Positions 53,953 to 63,248 are shown, counted from the first letter of the stretch. The stretch is DNA of 64,000 nucleotides from Chlorogloeopsis fritschii PCC 6912 (GCF_000317285.1 NZ_AJLN01000100.1:1-64000), one strand, 5' to 3'. Notes: generated by a model from the letters alone, not told the origin. Program-made: numbers and translations.

Positions 53953-54594
53953 ATGAAAAATACTCAGATTGTACAGAAGTCACCGACAGTACAAACACCT
54001 GCACCCGAAACAATAGAAAACACAAAGCGGATTTCTGCGATTAATCTACTTACGCAATATCCTTGGCTATTGTTAGGTGGAGTTTTAGTGGTTTTTTTGT
54101 CTAGTGCTGCTGTCGCTCTGTACAGTCTTGGTTATGTGGGGCGTGTAGAAACAGCATCAGAAGACACAACCGCGGTGCAAGAATTTGAGCTAGAATCGGC
54201 AGCTACTGCATATGCTCAAACAGCCAGCGCATCCAGTAATCCTCTACCTTTATGGATGATAGCTGCGATCGCCCTCAGTTGTGCAAGTGGATGCTTAGTA
54301 ATTTTTCGCTGGCTAAATCATCCCATCAAAAAGCCAAAAATCCAGAGAAATATTAGGCGCTATCAGTCACGTTCAACTCCGCGCCCCTTCCCGAAACTAG
54401 AACCGCCTCCCACCAAAAACTTACCCGTATATGTACCGCGATCGGCACGTAAAACCTTTACAATGCCGGATGAAAAAAAACCAGTGGTAACAGTTCTACC
54501 ACCAGAAGAAAATTTGAACCAGGATGAAGAATCTCTAGCCAAAACCCTGGATCTTCGCAAACAGACTTCTTTATCTACTCTTTTACGTAAGTAA
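53953..54594 (+). CDS. Conserved membrane protein downstream of ddl
   Basis: A 213-residue protein from ATG 53953; the frame is open 38 codons upstream, but the residues there are not protein-like. It has two hydrophobic segments (YPWLLLGGVLVVFLSSAAVALYSLG near residue 40 and LPLWMIAAIALSCASGCLVIF near 105), separated by an acidic Thr/Glu/Ala-rich loop, and a basic then proline-rich tail (RPFPKLEPPPTKNLPVYVP). I do not recognise a named family. Placement after ddl, in a region that in related cyanobacteria borders ftsQ and ftsZ, suggests a link to the cell envelope, but this is inference. Confidence 0.65.
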   Translation: MKNTQIVQKSPTVQTPAPETIENTKRISAINLLTQYPWLLLGGVLVVFLSSAAVALYSLGYVGRVETASEDTTAVQEFELESAATAYAQTASASSNPLPLWMIAAIALSCASGCLVIFRWLNHPIKKPKIQRNIRRYQSRSTPRPFPKLEPPPTKNLPVYVPRSARKTFTMPDEKKPVVTVLPPEENLNQDEESLAKTLDLRKQTSLSTLLRK

Positions 54595-54622
54595 TATTTT
54601 GATATTCTCTTGAATAAACACA

Positions 54623-54654
54623 GATCCCCGACTTCTTACCAGAAGTCGGGGATC
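54623..54654. repeat. Dispersed hairpin GATCCCCGACTTCT...AGAAGTCGGGGATC, copy 2
   Basis: A perfect 14-bp stem with a TACC loop, 28 bp after the membrane protein stop. Same stem as at 35612-35642; flanks AAACACA and TTAC are shared too, so the whole 45-bp unit is repeated. Confidence 0.85.
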
Positions 54655-54794
54655 TTACTGCGTGCTTTTATGTTTAGATTGGTTGTTCTACTCACCATTT
54701 TTTATATTAATACCTTGCATTAGAATTGCTTATTTTAATACCTAAGTAAAATGCTTATACTCTTTCACAAAAAATCTGATACAAATACAGCCGT

Positions 54795-54822
54795 GCCGAG
54801 ACGCGATATATCGCGTCTCGGC
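54795..54822. repeat. Perfect 28-nt palindrome with GAGACG arms
   Basis: GCCGAGACGCGATA followed directly by its reverse complement. Related palindromes with GTAGAGACG arms are at 61176-61203 and 61265-61292. Confidence 0.8.
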
Positions 54823-55802
54823 AAAATTCATGTGTATCGCAATTAACGTGAAATGGTATTACGCGCTATAGTTTTCTCATGTCAAAATTTGAGAATTCAA
54901 GAGAGCGAAGATTAGTCTACCAAAATTTAAGGTTTTCTTTATAAACTTTCAAGTCGCGATCGCACTTCATTAAGTTATATCTATATCTCTAGACAAATAA
55001 GCAGATTCAGCCTATTGGCTTTGTTTAGATAGCTGTGTAGGTGCAACAGCGGTGAGCCAGCGCGCCCTTGCGGAGTTAGCGTGTAGTAGCGACTGCCGTG
55101 CATTCTTCTAGAGTTTTGGAATATTGATGTTGTTTACTATCACATTTTTAAAGCCTTGTAAGTACTATTCAAGATATAGTCCAACTCATACTTTAGAAGT
55201 TGGTTTTTCTCACTCTTGAGGGGATACAACAGATAAAGATATTTGTCACTGTAAAATTAAAAGGCTTGTTCATTTCTACGAAGTACTAAATTCTTTGGTA
55301 GTAAAGGTGGTTCAAATTTATGTCTTTAGGGGGTTGCCGCAATCAAAATCAGAAAACTTTTAAAATTGTGTACTTTCAAAAAAAATTCGCAATTTTAAGT
55401 ACAGTTTTTGTTTTAATTTGCCAAAGATACCTTAACTAATTGTGTTAGCAGGATGTATTCAAATGTTGAATTCTAATGTGAGCTTGAGAGTAGGTTAAAT
55501 TTATCAAACCAAAGAAGCCTTTTCAATTTTAATTCTTTCAAATAATAAACATAAAGCAAATATTTATGAGAATTTTGAGGAAATTCTGTTTATTATCTTC
55601 GTTTTTAAGTAATTGAGTTCAAGAGCTAGATTTTTCAAAGATTACTTTGAGTTTACTCGTTTCAGCCTTATGAAGCTAGACTATTTTTCTTCTGGCAGTT
55701 GAAGGAATAGAAAACTCTTTTTACCCTTGTGCTGATGTCTATTGATATCAAATTTAATAAAAATTACTTAAAAACTATTTATATTCAAAAGGAGGTTACA
55801 GC

Positions 55803-57125
55803 GTGAATGCTTACAAGTTTGCCCAACAAGTAGACATTGTCCATCAACGGGCTAGTGAACTAAATACCCAAGCGCACTCTTCGTCTTTGCCGCCGTCACC
55901 ACTGCTACAAGAGTCACTAGAAGAACTGAACACAGCATTAGAAGAGCTTCATGTAGCTGAAGAGGAGCTATGTCAGCAGAATGAAGAATTACTGGCTACT
56001 CGTCAGGCTTTGGAATTAGAGCGCAAGCGTTACCAAGAATTGTTTGATTTTGCGCCAGATGCCTATTTAGTAACTGATATTGAAGGAAAAATCCTAGAAG
56101 CTAACCGTACTGCTGCGAATTTATTCAAAATATCACCAAAATTCCTTAAAGGTAAACTGCTCGTTAACTTTATCCCTGAAAATCAGCGTCGAGCTTTTCG
56201 TTGCCTGTTATCTCAACTACGCAATTTGGAACAAATCCAAGATTGGGAAATCCATATGCAAACAAGAGAAAAGCTTGCTTTTGAAGCTGCAATCAGTATT
56301 GCTACAATCCGTGATGAGGAAGGCAACCCTAGAGGATGGCGCTGGCTAGTGCGCGACATTACTATTCGCAAACAAATAGAAGAACAACTTCGGGCGATGC
56401 ATCTCCAGAATTTACAACTACAAGAAGCAACAAAGCTAAAATCCCATTTTTTGGCGATGATGTCTCACGAATTGCGCACCCCTATGAATGTGATATTGGG
56501 CTTTTCCCAACTGTTGTTACGTCCGCAATACAATCATTTCTCCCCTCAAGCGAGAAGTATGGTGGAACGCATTGTCAGTAGCGCCCGGCATCTACTAGCG
56601 CTAATCGAAGATATTCTTGACTTCTCCAAGCTGGAGGCAGGGCGGTTGGAGTTAAAGCTAGAAGAGTTTAACTTAGCAGAGCTAGTAACGACAGTAACAG
56701 AAGAACTGCATTGCTTGGCGGAACAGAAAAAATTAACCTTACACGTTCACGTACAATTGCAAAATCCGATAGTTGTTAACGACAGTAACCGTGTTCGGCA
56801 AATTTTGATTAACCTGCTTTCCAATGCCATTAAATTTACTGATATGGGCAGTGTTACCGTAGAAGCGCGAGAACTGACACAAGACAGAATAGCGCTAGTA
56901 GTTAAGGATACGGGGATTGGGATCGCTGAAGCTGATTTACAACAAATTTTCCAGGAATTTCGGCAAGTCGATCAGTTTCTCACACGTAAGCATAGTGGTA
57001 CAGGTTTGGGACTATCTATAGTAGATAAGTTAGTGCGCTTGATGAACGGAGCGATCGCTGTTAACAGTAAATTGGGCGAAGGTTCAACCTTTAGTGTTCA
57101 ATTACCTAGAACAGTAGCAGAGTAA
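55803..57125 (+). CDS. PAS-domain sensor histidine kinase
   Basis: A 440-residue kinase. GTG 55803 is the start, supported by the strong AAAGGAGGT site seven bases upstream. Order: a coiled-coil region (residues 35-75, LEELNTALEELHVAEEELCQQNEELLATRQ), a PAS domain (75-195, YQELFDFAPDAYLVTDIEGKILEAN), the DHp domain with the phospho-accepting His in MMSHELRTPMN, and the ATPase domain with QILINLLSNAIKFT, DTGIGIAE and GTGLGLSI. No membrane segment, so it senses an internal signal or works with a partner. The coiled coil resembles the one in the CheR-PAS protein encoded convergently next door, 11 bp apart. Confidence 0.93.
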   Translation: MNAYKFAQQVDIVHQRASELNTQAHSSSLPPSPLLQESLEELNTALEELHVAEEELCQQNEELLATRQALELERKRYQELFDFAPDAYLVTDIEGKILEANRTAANLFKISPKFLKGKLLVNFIPENQRRAFRCLLSQLRNLEQIQDWEIHMQTREKLAFEAAISIATIRDEEGNPRGWRWLVRDITIRKQIEEQLRAMHLQNLQLQEATKLKSHFLAMMSHELRTPMNVILGFSQLLLRPQYNHFSPQARSMVERIVSSARHLLALIEDILDFSKLEAGRLELKLEEFNLAELVTTVTEELHCLAEQKKLTLHVHVQLQNPIVVNDSNRVRQILINLLSNAIKFTDMGSVTVEARELTQDRIALVVKDTGIGIAEADLQQIFQEFRQVDQFLTRKHSGTGLGLSIVDKLVRLMNGAIAVNSKLGEGSTFSVQLPRTVAE

Positions 57126-57136
57126 CCACCTTGTCT

Positions 57137-59002
57137 TCACTCCGTGCTGCCAACTGCCTCCATTAACAAGATCACCCCTTGAATTTCTCCTGTAGTCAAA
57201 GCACGCAGTGGGGTACAAGTGACTTTGCACAAAATTTTCTTACCACGACGATTTGTGGCTTCTAGGATCACTTCTGGGTGTGGCGACTCTCCTAGCAGAC
57301 AATGACGAATTGGCTGTCTGAGTTGCTCGACTTGCAAACCAATATCCAGGTTGAGAAAGTGTCTGCCTTTAACTTCATCAGCACGTACACCCCAAAGATC
57401 TTCACAGCGATAGTTCCAAATTTGGATGTGTAAATCTTGGTTGAGAACCGCAACTCCACTCTGTAAACCAGCCAAAATAGATTCTAAAAAGGTATTGACT
57501 TGAACTAATTCATCACTGCGCTGACGCAGTTCGTCGTTAAGTGTATGCAGCTCTTCATTGGTAGACTGGAGTTCTTCATTCATTGTCTCCAACTCTTCGT
57601 TGGTAGACTGGAGTTCTTCGTTGGTAGTTTCTAGCTCTTCGACGGTAGACTGGAGTTCTTCGTTGGTGGTTTCTAGCTCTTCGTTGGTGGATTGGAGTTC
57701 TTCATAAGCCGTTTCCAGTTCCTGATTGGCGTGTACTAGATCGTTTTGTAACTGTTTAAACCGGGTAACATCGGTAAAGACGATTTTTACGCCTAATAAC
57801 TCGTCGCTGCTGATATCAATTAGTGGTATGACGTGTACATCAAAATATCTGATTTCTTGTTCTGCAATTGACCACTCTATGTCTTTCAAAATTACAGTGC
57901 GACGATTGGTGCTAGCTTGGTCAATACGTGATCGCAACTCTACCGGACGGTAGGAAATTTCTAAATCTTGTAAGGGACGACCCAGATCCCTAGTATTAAT
58001 ATTAAATAAAGTGCGGGCTTGTTCGTTGGCTAGCGCTAGCGAGTTGTGAATATCTACTATTACCTGGGCGATCGGATCGATCTCGAAGGCGGCTTGATTA
58101 ACGCGGCTCATCTTGTCAACCATATCAAAGCTGGATTGCTGGCTGCTCGTTTGAGTCATACTCAGCAACATATCGCGGCGATTGCCATTTGGCACTTTAG
58201 TAAATATACGTCGCCGCAAGTCTAGAGGTGCAAAAGAGTGGTTGCGTGCAAATAGCATTTCTGCTTTGCCTAAAAATAGAAAGCCGCTATCGTGCAGGGC
58301 AAAGTGAAAGCGATCAAGAATTCTAGCTTGAGTTTCAGAATTGAAATACATCAGAGTGTTGCGACACACCAGCAGATCAATTCTAGAAATGGGTGCATCC
58401 TGAACTAAATCGTGGCGACCAAAAATTACCCCGCGACGCAGTTCTTTTTGTACAGTGTAGCGACCGCCTGTTCGCTCGAAATATTTTTCTTGTAAATCTG
58501 GAGGAACGTTTTGGATCTCTTTCGGGGTGTAGTTTGCATGACGGGCGTAGTCCAAAGCCTCCGCATCCACATCGGTAGCAAAAACTTTTACTCGTGCGGT
58601 GTACTGTTCCATTCCCAACGCTTCGGCTAGCAACATGGCAATGGTGTACGTTTCTTCTCCAGAAGCGCATCCCGCACTCCATATCCGAATTGGTTGAGTA
58701 ATAGGCTTGTTAGCAATTATCCGGGGAATGATTTCATTTGCTATGTACTCCCATGCCTCTGTATCACGGAAAAAGGCTGTGACGTTAATGAGGATGGTAT
58801 TAAAAAGCTCAACAAACTCGTCCGGATGTACCTCTAAATAGTCTAAATATTCATTGTAATTTTCAATACTAAGTGTTTGCATCCGCCTGCGAATTCGACG
58901 GCTTAAACTCGTGCGTTTGTAGCCCCTAAAATCAAAACCACGGTTACGCTTGATGTATTCTAAAAGGTTTTCTAGTTCGGGATTGGCATCCGTGGTACTC
59001 AT
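57137..59002 (-). CDS. CheR-type methyltransferase with coiled coil and PAS domain
   Basis: A 621-residue protein. Residues 1-270 are a CheR methyltransferase: the N-terminal SLSRRIRRRMQTLSI, VTAFFRDTEAWEYI, IWSAGCASGEETYTIAMLL (SAM-binding) and IDLLVCRNTLMYF are conserved. A PAS-like domain follows (about 310-420), then a long heptad coiled coil made of tandem NEELQST/NEELETT units (about 430-500), and a second PAS domain (to the end). The pattern matches the non-chemoreceptor CheR/CheB/PAS proteins that are usually one large fusion with CheB; here the CheB parts are separate genes upstream on the same strand. The target is unknown. Confidence 0.92.
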   Translation of the reverse strand: MSTTDANPELENLLEYIKRNRGFDFRGYKRTSLSRRIRRRMQTLSIENYNEYLDYLEVHPDEFVELFNTILINVTAFFRDTEAWEYIANEIIPRIIANKPITQPIRIWSAGCASGEETYTIAMLLAEALGMEQYTARVKVFATDVDAEALDYARHANYTPKEIQNVPPDLQEKYFERTGGRYTVQKELRRGVIFGRHDLVQDAPISRIDLLVCRNTLMYFNSETQARILDRFHFALHDSGFLFLGKAEMLFARNHSFAPLDLRRRIFTKVPNGNRRDMLLSMTQTSSQQSSFDMVDKMSRVNQAAFEIDPIAQVIVDIHNSLALANEQARTLFNINTRDLGRPLQDLEISYRPVELRSRIDQASTNRRTVILKDIEWSIAEQEIRYFDVHVIPLIDISSDELLGVKIVFTDVTRFKQLQNDLVHANQELETAYEELQSTNEELETTNEELQSTVEELETTNEELQSTNEELETMNEELQSTNEELHTLNDELRQRSDELVQVNTFLESILAGLQSGVAVLNQDLHIQIWNYRCEDLWGVRADEVKGRHFLNLDIGLQVEQLRQPIRHCLLGESPHPEVILEATNRRGKKILCKVTCTPLRALTTGEIQGVILLMEAVGSTE

Positions 59003-59159
59003 ACTACTATGTAATAGTTACTCAATCAAATTCTTTTAGTAGAGATGTTAAAAATACTTGACAAATAGAAAATTTTAACAAATTAAATATGCGGCAATGT
59101 GAAAAATGGTATAGTTAAAAGTTTTTATAGACAGAATAATTGTATATAAAAAATCAAAA

Positions 59160-59729
59160 TTATTTACTAACCAAGTTAAGTAATGTAGCGGCGATCGCAT
59201 CCAAAGGCAAAATATAATCTACAACTCCGGTACGAATTGCGGCATCAGGCATACTGAAAAATTCTGAACTTGCCCGATCTTGGGCAATGACTGTACCGCC
59301 CATCTCTTTGACTGCCTGTACTCCTGCCGCGCCGTCACTATCTTTACCAGTCAGCACAACAGCGATCACCCCTTCTTGAAAACTTATGGCTGCGGACTTA
59401 AATAGCACATCCGCAGCCGGACGGACAAAGCGCACTTTTTGTGTATGAGTAAGAGACAAAGTGCCATCTAAATTGATCAGCAGGTGTTGATCGGGAGGAG
59501 CAATATACACTGTACCTGGTTCTAATTTGTCACCTGTTTGTGCCTCCTTGATTATTATCGAGCAGCGCCGACTCAGAATTTCCGCCAACATACTGGGATA
59601 ATGTGGACTAAGGTGTTGTACTATGACAATGGGCGCGGGAAAATCTGGTGGCAAGCTTGACAAAACCTGACTCAAAGCTTTGAGTCCACCGGAAGATGAC
59701 GCAAGTACAACTATGTGTTTATAGATCAT
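59160..59729 (-). CDS. CheB-type methylesterase, stand-alone catalytic domain (189 residues)
   Basis: A CheB catalytic domain without receiver. The triad is visible: Ser in LASSSGGLKALS, His in VQHLSPHYPSM and Asp in LTGKDSDGAAGV. IVVLASSSGG at the start matches the normal domain border, so it was not truncated. CheB removes methyl groups added by CheR. The ATG overlaps the end of the upstream CheB gene by 11 bp, so the two are translationally coupled; the CheR-PAS gene follows after 157 bp. Confidence 0.92.
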   Translation of the reverse strand: MIYKHIVVLASSSGGLKALSQVLSSLPPDFPAPIVIVQHLSPHYPSMLAEILSRRCSIIIKEAQTGDKLEPGTVYIAPPDQHLLINLDGTLSLTHTQKVRFVRPAADVLFKSAAISFQEGVIAVVLTGKDSDGAAGVQAVKEMGGTVIAQDRASSEFFSMPDAAIRTGVVDYILPLDAIAATLLNLVSK

Positions 59730-60777
59730 CTAGATCGTAAATTATTGGTTGGCTTTCTGACTCAGAAGTGAAGCTTCCTTCTACCACGCCATCCTTTTTG
59801 CTCAGTACATCTCTAATTACGGCAGCACGTTTTTGGGCTTCATGGGCATCCTTCTCCAGTCGTTTCGCAGATAAATTATAATGGCGATCGCGCATTAGTT
59901 GAGCCATGCGAAGTGCCAAAGAGGATTTTTCCTCCAGCGCCCTCAAAGCACTCCATAAAGCATCTTCCAAAGCATCAGATTGCTCTGCCAAAAGGCTTTC
60001 AGAAGAGAAAGCATGTCCCGTGCGACAGCGAAATCGTAACAAATCTCCATCTTGAATTTCCCAGAGAGTACCACCGCATGACGGACAGGAAAAACTTGAT
60101 GGTTCACCAGGTCTATTGCCATTTTCTACCGCGTCCATATCCAACTCCACTATGTCAGATTCATATTCCATTTCATCTGGTACAGAGTTATTTACTTCCT
60201 CTTCTACAGGGATCTCAGCTAGCTCTACCAAAGTAGATGGTATGTCCGCTAAGGGCAGAATATAGTCAATGTTGTCTACATTTTCAATCGCACTGCGTGG
60301 CATCCCGCTATACATAGCATCATCGGGATGTTGAACTACCGCCACACCACCACGCATTTTTACCGCCATTAGTCCTGCCGTACCATCGTCAAGTACACCC
60401 GTTAGTATGACACCAACCACTCGCCGTCCGTAGATTCGCGCTGCTGTACGAAACAACGGATCAACAGCCGGGCGATGGCTGTTCTCTGTTGCTCCTCGTG
60501 ATAAGCTCAAGTATCCAGGCTTTACTAATAAGTGGTAGTTTGGCGGAGCAACATAAATTCGTCCTTGAACAATTGCGTCGCCATCTTGAGCATGAGATAC
60601 TGGCAAACTTCCGGCTCTACTTAAGATGCGGGGTAAAACGCTCGTACCGTGAGCTGGAACATGAAGAACAATAAATATAGCAGCTTTGATATTTGCAGGT
60701 AAGTTTTTTACCAGATGAGTAAGCGCTTCAACTCCACCTGCTGATGCTCCGACAACGATGATATCGTGTCCAGCCAT
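59719..60777 (-). CDS. CheB-type methylesterase with C-terminal zinc-ribbon extension
   Basis: A 352-residue protein. I start it at ATG 60777 (MAGHDIIVVGASAGG); the frame is open 11 codons upstream. The first 190 residues are a CheB domain with Ser (GASAGGVEAL), His (VLHVPAHGTS) and Asp (LTGVLDDGTAGL). Then follow an acidic linker, a zinc ribbon with CPSCGG and CRTGH, and a helical tail (ALEDALWSALRALEEKSSLALRMAQ). This extension is typical of CheB proteins in atypical, non-flagellar systems. It may regulate the esterase in place of a receiver domain. Confidence 0.9.
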   Translation of the reverse strand: MAGHDIIVVGASAGGVEALTHLVKNLPANIKAAIFIVLHVPAHGTSVLPRILSRAGSLPVSHAQDGDAIVQGRIYVAPPNYHLLVKPGYLSLSRGATENSHRPAVDPLFRTAARIYGRRVVGVILTGVLDDGTAGLMAVKMRGGVAVVQHPDDAMYSGMPRSAIENVDNIDYILPLADIPSTLVELAEIPVEEEVNNSVPDEMEYESDIVELDMDAVENGNRPGEPSSFSCPSCGGTLWEIQDGDLLRFRCRTGHAFSSESLLAEQSDALEDALWSALRALEEKSSLALRMAQLMRDRHYNLSAKRLEKDAHEAQKRAAVIRDVLSKKDGVVEGSFTSESESQPIIYDLDDL

Positions 60778-60942
60778 GTATTTCTCTTGATAAATTGTAA
60801 AGCAGCGCAAGTTAAAACACTGCTAATTTAAACCTAGCAAAATACAGACATTTACTTATATAACTTGGGAAGGGGAAAGAAGATATAAAGGGAACGGGGG
60901 TTAGGGACTAGGGGCTAGGGACTAGGGACTAGGGGCTAGGGG

Positions 60943-61073
60943 CTAGGGACGCTTGAAGAGGAGGGGGAGAGTGAGGGAGCGAGGGAGCGTGGGAGCGAGA
61001 GAATAAGAGTAAATACCCTCGTACCTTCCCTCTTTCATACCCTCACTCCTTCTGGGTGTCCCCTTGTCCTCTT
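60943..61073 (-). repeat. 130-bp exact inverted repeat, right copy
   Basis: Identical in reverse complement to 52394-52523. The heptamer tract adjoining it (GGGACTAG/GGGGCTAG) mirrors the CCCTAGC/CCCTAGT tract at the other copy, though the unit order differs. The pair forms a perfect inverted repeat bracketing ddl, the membrane protein, the kinase and the CheR/CheB genes. Confidence 0.95.
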
Positions 61074-61175
61074 CCCAATTTTGAATTTTGTAGACGTGGA
61101 GAGGCTTCCGCGTCTACGTTTTTTGTTATTGCTGCGTAATACCAATTTGAAAAAAGAATGCGACAAATAGACATT

Positions 61176-61292
61176 GTAGAGACGTGCCATGGCACGTCTC
61201 TACATCAGGATGTGTTGCAAACATTTTTTGAATCGGTATAAGTCCTATAACATAAGAAAAATGTGTAGAGACGCGAAATTTCGTGTCTCTAC
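61176..61292. repeat. Two 28-nt palindromes with GTAGAGACG arms
   Basis: The first, at 61176-61203, is perfect (GTAGAGACGTGCCAT and its complement). The second, at 61265-61292, has one mismatched pair (GTAGAGACGCGAAA against TTTCGTGTCTCTAC). Both belong to the same style as the palindrome at 54795. Confidence 0.8.
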
Positions 61293-61328
61293 TTTATTTA
61301 TCAACTAAATATTATTTCTGGTAACAGC

Positions 61329-62237
61329 ATGGCAAATAAAAAATTGATATGGTGGCGAACAGCCTTTCAACTGAAAGGTTCAGTCATCACAGCTATTTAT
61401 AAACGCGTCATTGGATGCGGTTGTTTTGGTGTTTTGGTTTCTTTACTATACTATTTTAAAATTCCTGTCTCGCAACCAATTTTAGGAAGTGTAATTCCCA
61501 GTATTGTTTTAGGTTTATTGCTTGTCTTTCGTACAAATACAGCTTATGAACGCTTTTGGGAAGGTAGAAAAAGTTGGGGTAGTATCGTCAACACCGTTCG
61601 GAATTTAGCGCGGCAGATTTGGGTATCAATTGAAGAAATATCTCCAGAAGACAAAAAAGATAAAATCGCAGCATTAAACTTATTGGTGGCATTTGCTGTA
61701 GCAACTAAATTACATCTACGTAGCGAACCTGTAAATCCAGAATTAGAAGACTTAATGCAGCATTCTAAATACACCAAATTAAAAATGATGAACAATCCAC
61801 CCTTAGAGGTAGCTTTTTGGATTGATGATTATCTACAACAGCAGTACAACCGCAATTGTTTAAATAGTTATCAATTAACAGCAATGCGAGAATTATTAAA
61901 TATGCTGGTAGATAATTTAGGTGCTTGCGAACGCATTTTAAAAACACCAATACCCCTTGCTTATGCAATTCATTTAAAGCAACTATTACTACTTTATTGT
62001 CTGTTACTACCTTTTCAAATTGTAGAAGAACTTGGTTGGTGGACAGGTGTAATTGTGGCTTTAATTAGTTTTACTTTATTTGGGATTGAAGCAATTGGTT
62101 TAGAAATAGAAAATCCCTTTGGTTACGATGCCAATGACTTACCTCTAGATACTATTTGTCATACAATGAAACGTAATATTAATGATTTAACAAGCTTAAT
62201 CCCCAGTACGCGATCGCATCGAGAATCACAAAACTAA
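61329..62237 (+). CDS. Bestrophin-family (UPF0187) membrane protein
   Basis: A 302-residue membrane protein of the bacterial bestrophin family, likely a pentameric anion channel. The family pattern is clear: WWRTAFQLKGSVITAIYKRV at the start, PSIVLGLLLVFRTNTAYERFWEGRKSWGSIVN with the signature RTNxAYxRWxEGR, a long helical middle part, IPLAYAIHLKQLLLLYCLLLPF and GIEAIGLEIENPFGYDANDLPLD. Four hydrophobic segments. In cyanobacteria and algae bestrophin-like channels have been tied to thylakoid anion or bicarbonate movement; for this copy it is only a possibility. Its stop overlaps a short Uma2-like start (TAATG). Confidence 0.9.
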   Translation: MANKKLIWWRTAFQLKGSVITAIYKRVIGCGCFGVLVSLLYYFKIPVSQPILGSVIPSIVLGLLLVFRTNTAYERFWEGRKSWGSIVNTVRNLARQIWVSIEEISPEDKKDKIAALNLLVAFAVATKLHLRSEPVNPELEDLMQHSKYTKLKMMNNPPLEVAFWIDDYLQQQYNRNCLNSYQLTAMRELLNMLVDNLGACERILKTPIPLAYAIHLKQLLLLYCLLLPFQIVEELGWWTGVIVALISFTLFGIEAIGLEIENPFGYDANDLPLDTICHTMKRNINDLTSLIPSTRSHRESQN

Positions 62238-62290
62238 TGCAAACACCAATTAAACCCCTCACACTAGCTGAATTTCTCAAACTTCCTATT
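62237..62290 (+). pseudogene. Uma2-like N-terminal remnant
   Basis: ATG 62237 opens MQTPIKPLTLAEFLKLP, the usual beginning of Uma2 (DUF820) proteins, but after about 18 codons the frame runs into the 3' end of the convergent peptidase gene and stops at 62372. Only the start survives, so the rest was probably lost when the peptidase region was joined here. Short match, so tentative. Confidence 0.4.
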
Positions 62291-62291
62291 C

Positions 62292-63134
62292 TCACAACCG
62301 CCGAATTCCAGTTTCCAAACCCTGACAAACACCCGTCAAAAAATCTAAATCCAAAGTCGCAATTGTATCGCTAGGTTTGTGATAGTTAGGATTCCGCATA
62401 AATGCCGTATCTGTCACCATGATTGCCGGGTAACCTGCATCCCAAAATGGCGCATGATCGCTGAGTCGTGTCTGGGGCACTATATGCCCTTGATTTGGTA
62501 CTGGCAGCCACTGGCTGGGTACGCCGGCTTTGCGAATGCTGCGACTAATAGAAATTAAATCCCGTAATGTTCGCCAATTGCCAATTAAACCGATAAAATT
62601 GCCGCGATCAGGGTAAATGTACTGTAAAGGAGACGGGTAAGTTTGGGAACCAGGAGTAGAATCGCAATAACCCAACATTTCGAGCGACATCATTAAACGC
62701 AACGCTTGTTGTTCTTGCCGGAACTTAGTCACATATTCCGTACTACCCAACAAGCCGTATTCTTCCATATCGAAAGCCACCAATCGGAGCGGATATCTGA
62801 TTGGTTGTGCAGCAAATATTCTTGCTAATTCCAACAACACCGCCACACCAGTGGCATTATCATCAGCGCCTGGCGTTCCTGGTACAGCATCATAATGGGC
62901 ACCAATTAAAATTAACGGCAAATCTTCCTTTTGCGACTCAGCAGCAGGTAAATTTAAAATGAGATTTTTACAAGCTTTAGCACCTACGTAGAAGGTGTGG
63001 ATATCCACACTCCCCCATTGTGCAAATGAAGCGCGAATGTATTCTTGGACAAAAAAATGTCCGCCACTTGCCAGATAAGGATCGCGATCGCGAGCTATTT
63101 GAGTAAGATGAGTTTCCAGTTGCGTCTTTAACAC
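62292..63134 (-). CDS. M28-family zinc peptidase
   Basis: A 280-residue M28 aminopeptidase-type protein. Metal ligands are visible in GAHYDAVPGTPGADDNATGV (His and Asp), FDMEEYGLLGS (catalytic and metal Glu), SLEMLGYCD (Glu to Asp side) and SDHAPFWDAGYPAIMVTDTAFMRNPNYHKPSD (His near the end). No signal peptide is evident, so it may act in the cytosol or leave by another route. Length is at the lower end for the family. It is divergent from dnaK with 114 bp between the starts. Confidence 0.9.
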   Translation of the reverse strand: MLKTQLETHLTQIARDRDPYLASGGHFFVQEYIRASFAQWGSVDIHTFYVGAKACKNLILNLPAAESQKEDLPLILIGAHYDAVPGTPGADDNATGVAVLLELARIFAAQPIRYPLRLVAFDMEEYGLLGSTEYVTKFRQEQQALRLMMSLEMLGYCDSTPGSQTYPSPLQYIYPDRGNFIGLIGNWRTLRDLISISRSIRKAGVPSQWLPVPNQGHIVPQTRLSDHAPFWDAGYPAIMVTDTAFMRNPNYHKPSDTIATLDLDFLTGVCQGLETGIRRL

Positions 63135-63248
63135 AATATTCTAACAGCTAACATTGGTTCACCGTGTATTTATCAAGTGCAAGATACAATAAATCAAGCA
63201 TAAGTTCTAAACAAATAATTTATAAGACCAGTAGGAGAACAGCAACGC

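Larger units (their letters stand above)
54595..55802. other. 1.2-kb intergenic region with two palindromes, no gene seen
   Basis: Contains a copy of the GATCCCCGACTTCT hairpin (54623-54654), a perfect 28-nt palindrome GCCGAGACGCGATA/TATCGCGTCTCGGC (54795-54822) and a dispersed GCGCCCTTGCGGAGTTAGCG segment near 55057-55080. The remaining sequence is AT-rich with only very short ORFs. The last 100 bp should hold the promoter of the kinase gene; a strong AAAGGAGGT ribosome binding site lies at 55788-55796. Confidence 0.6.
60778..61328. other. Repeat-filled intergenic region
   Basis: About 550 bp between the CheB gene and the bestrophin gene. It holds GGGACTAG/GGGGCTAG heptamers (60895-60950), the right copy of the inverted repeat and two 28-nt palindromes, all listed separately, and an ACGTGGAGAGGCTTCCGCGT segment near 61093-61118. 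No gene. Confidence 0.7.

Noticed and set aside
63135-63248. CIRCE or other heat-shock operator before dnaK
   Set aside because: No TTAGCACTC-N9-GAGTGCTAA-like inverted repeat is present.
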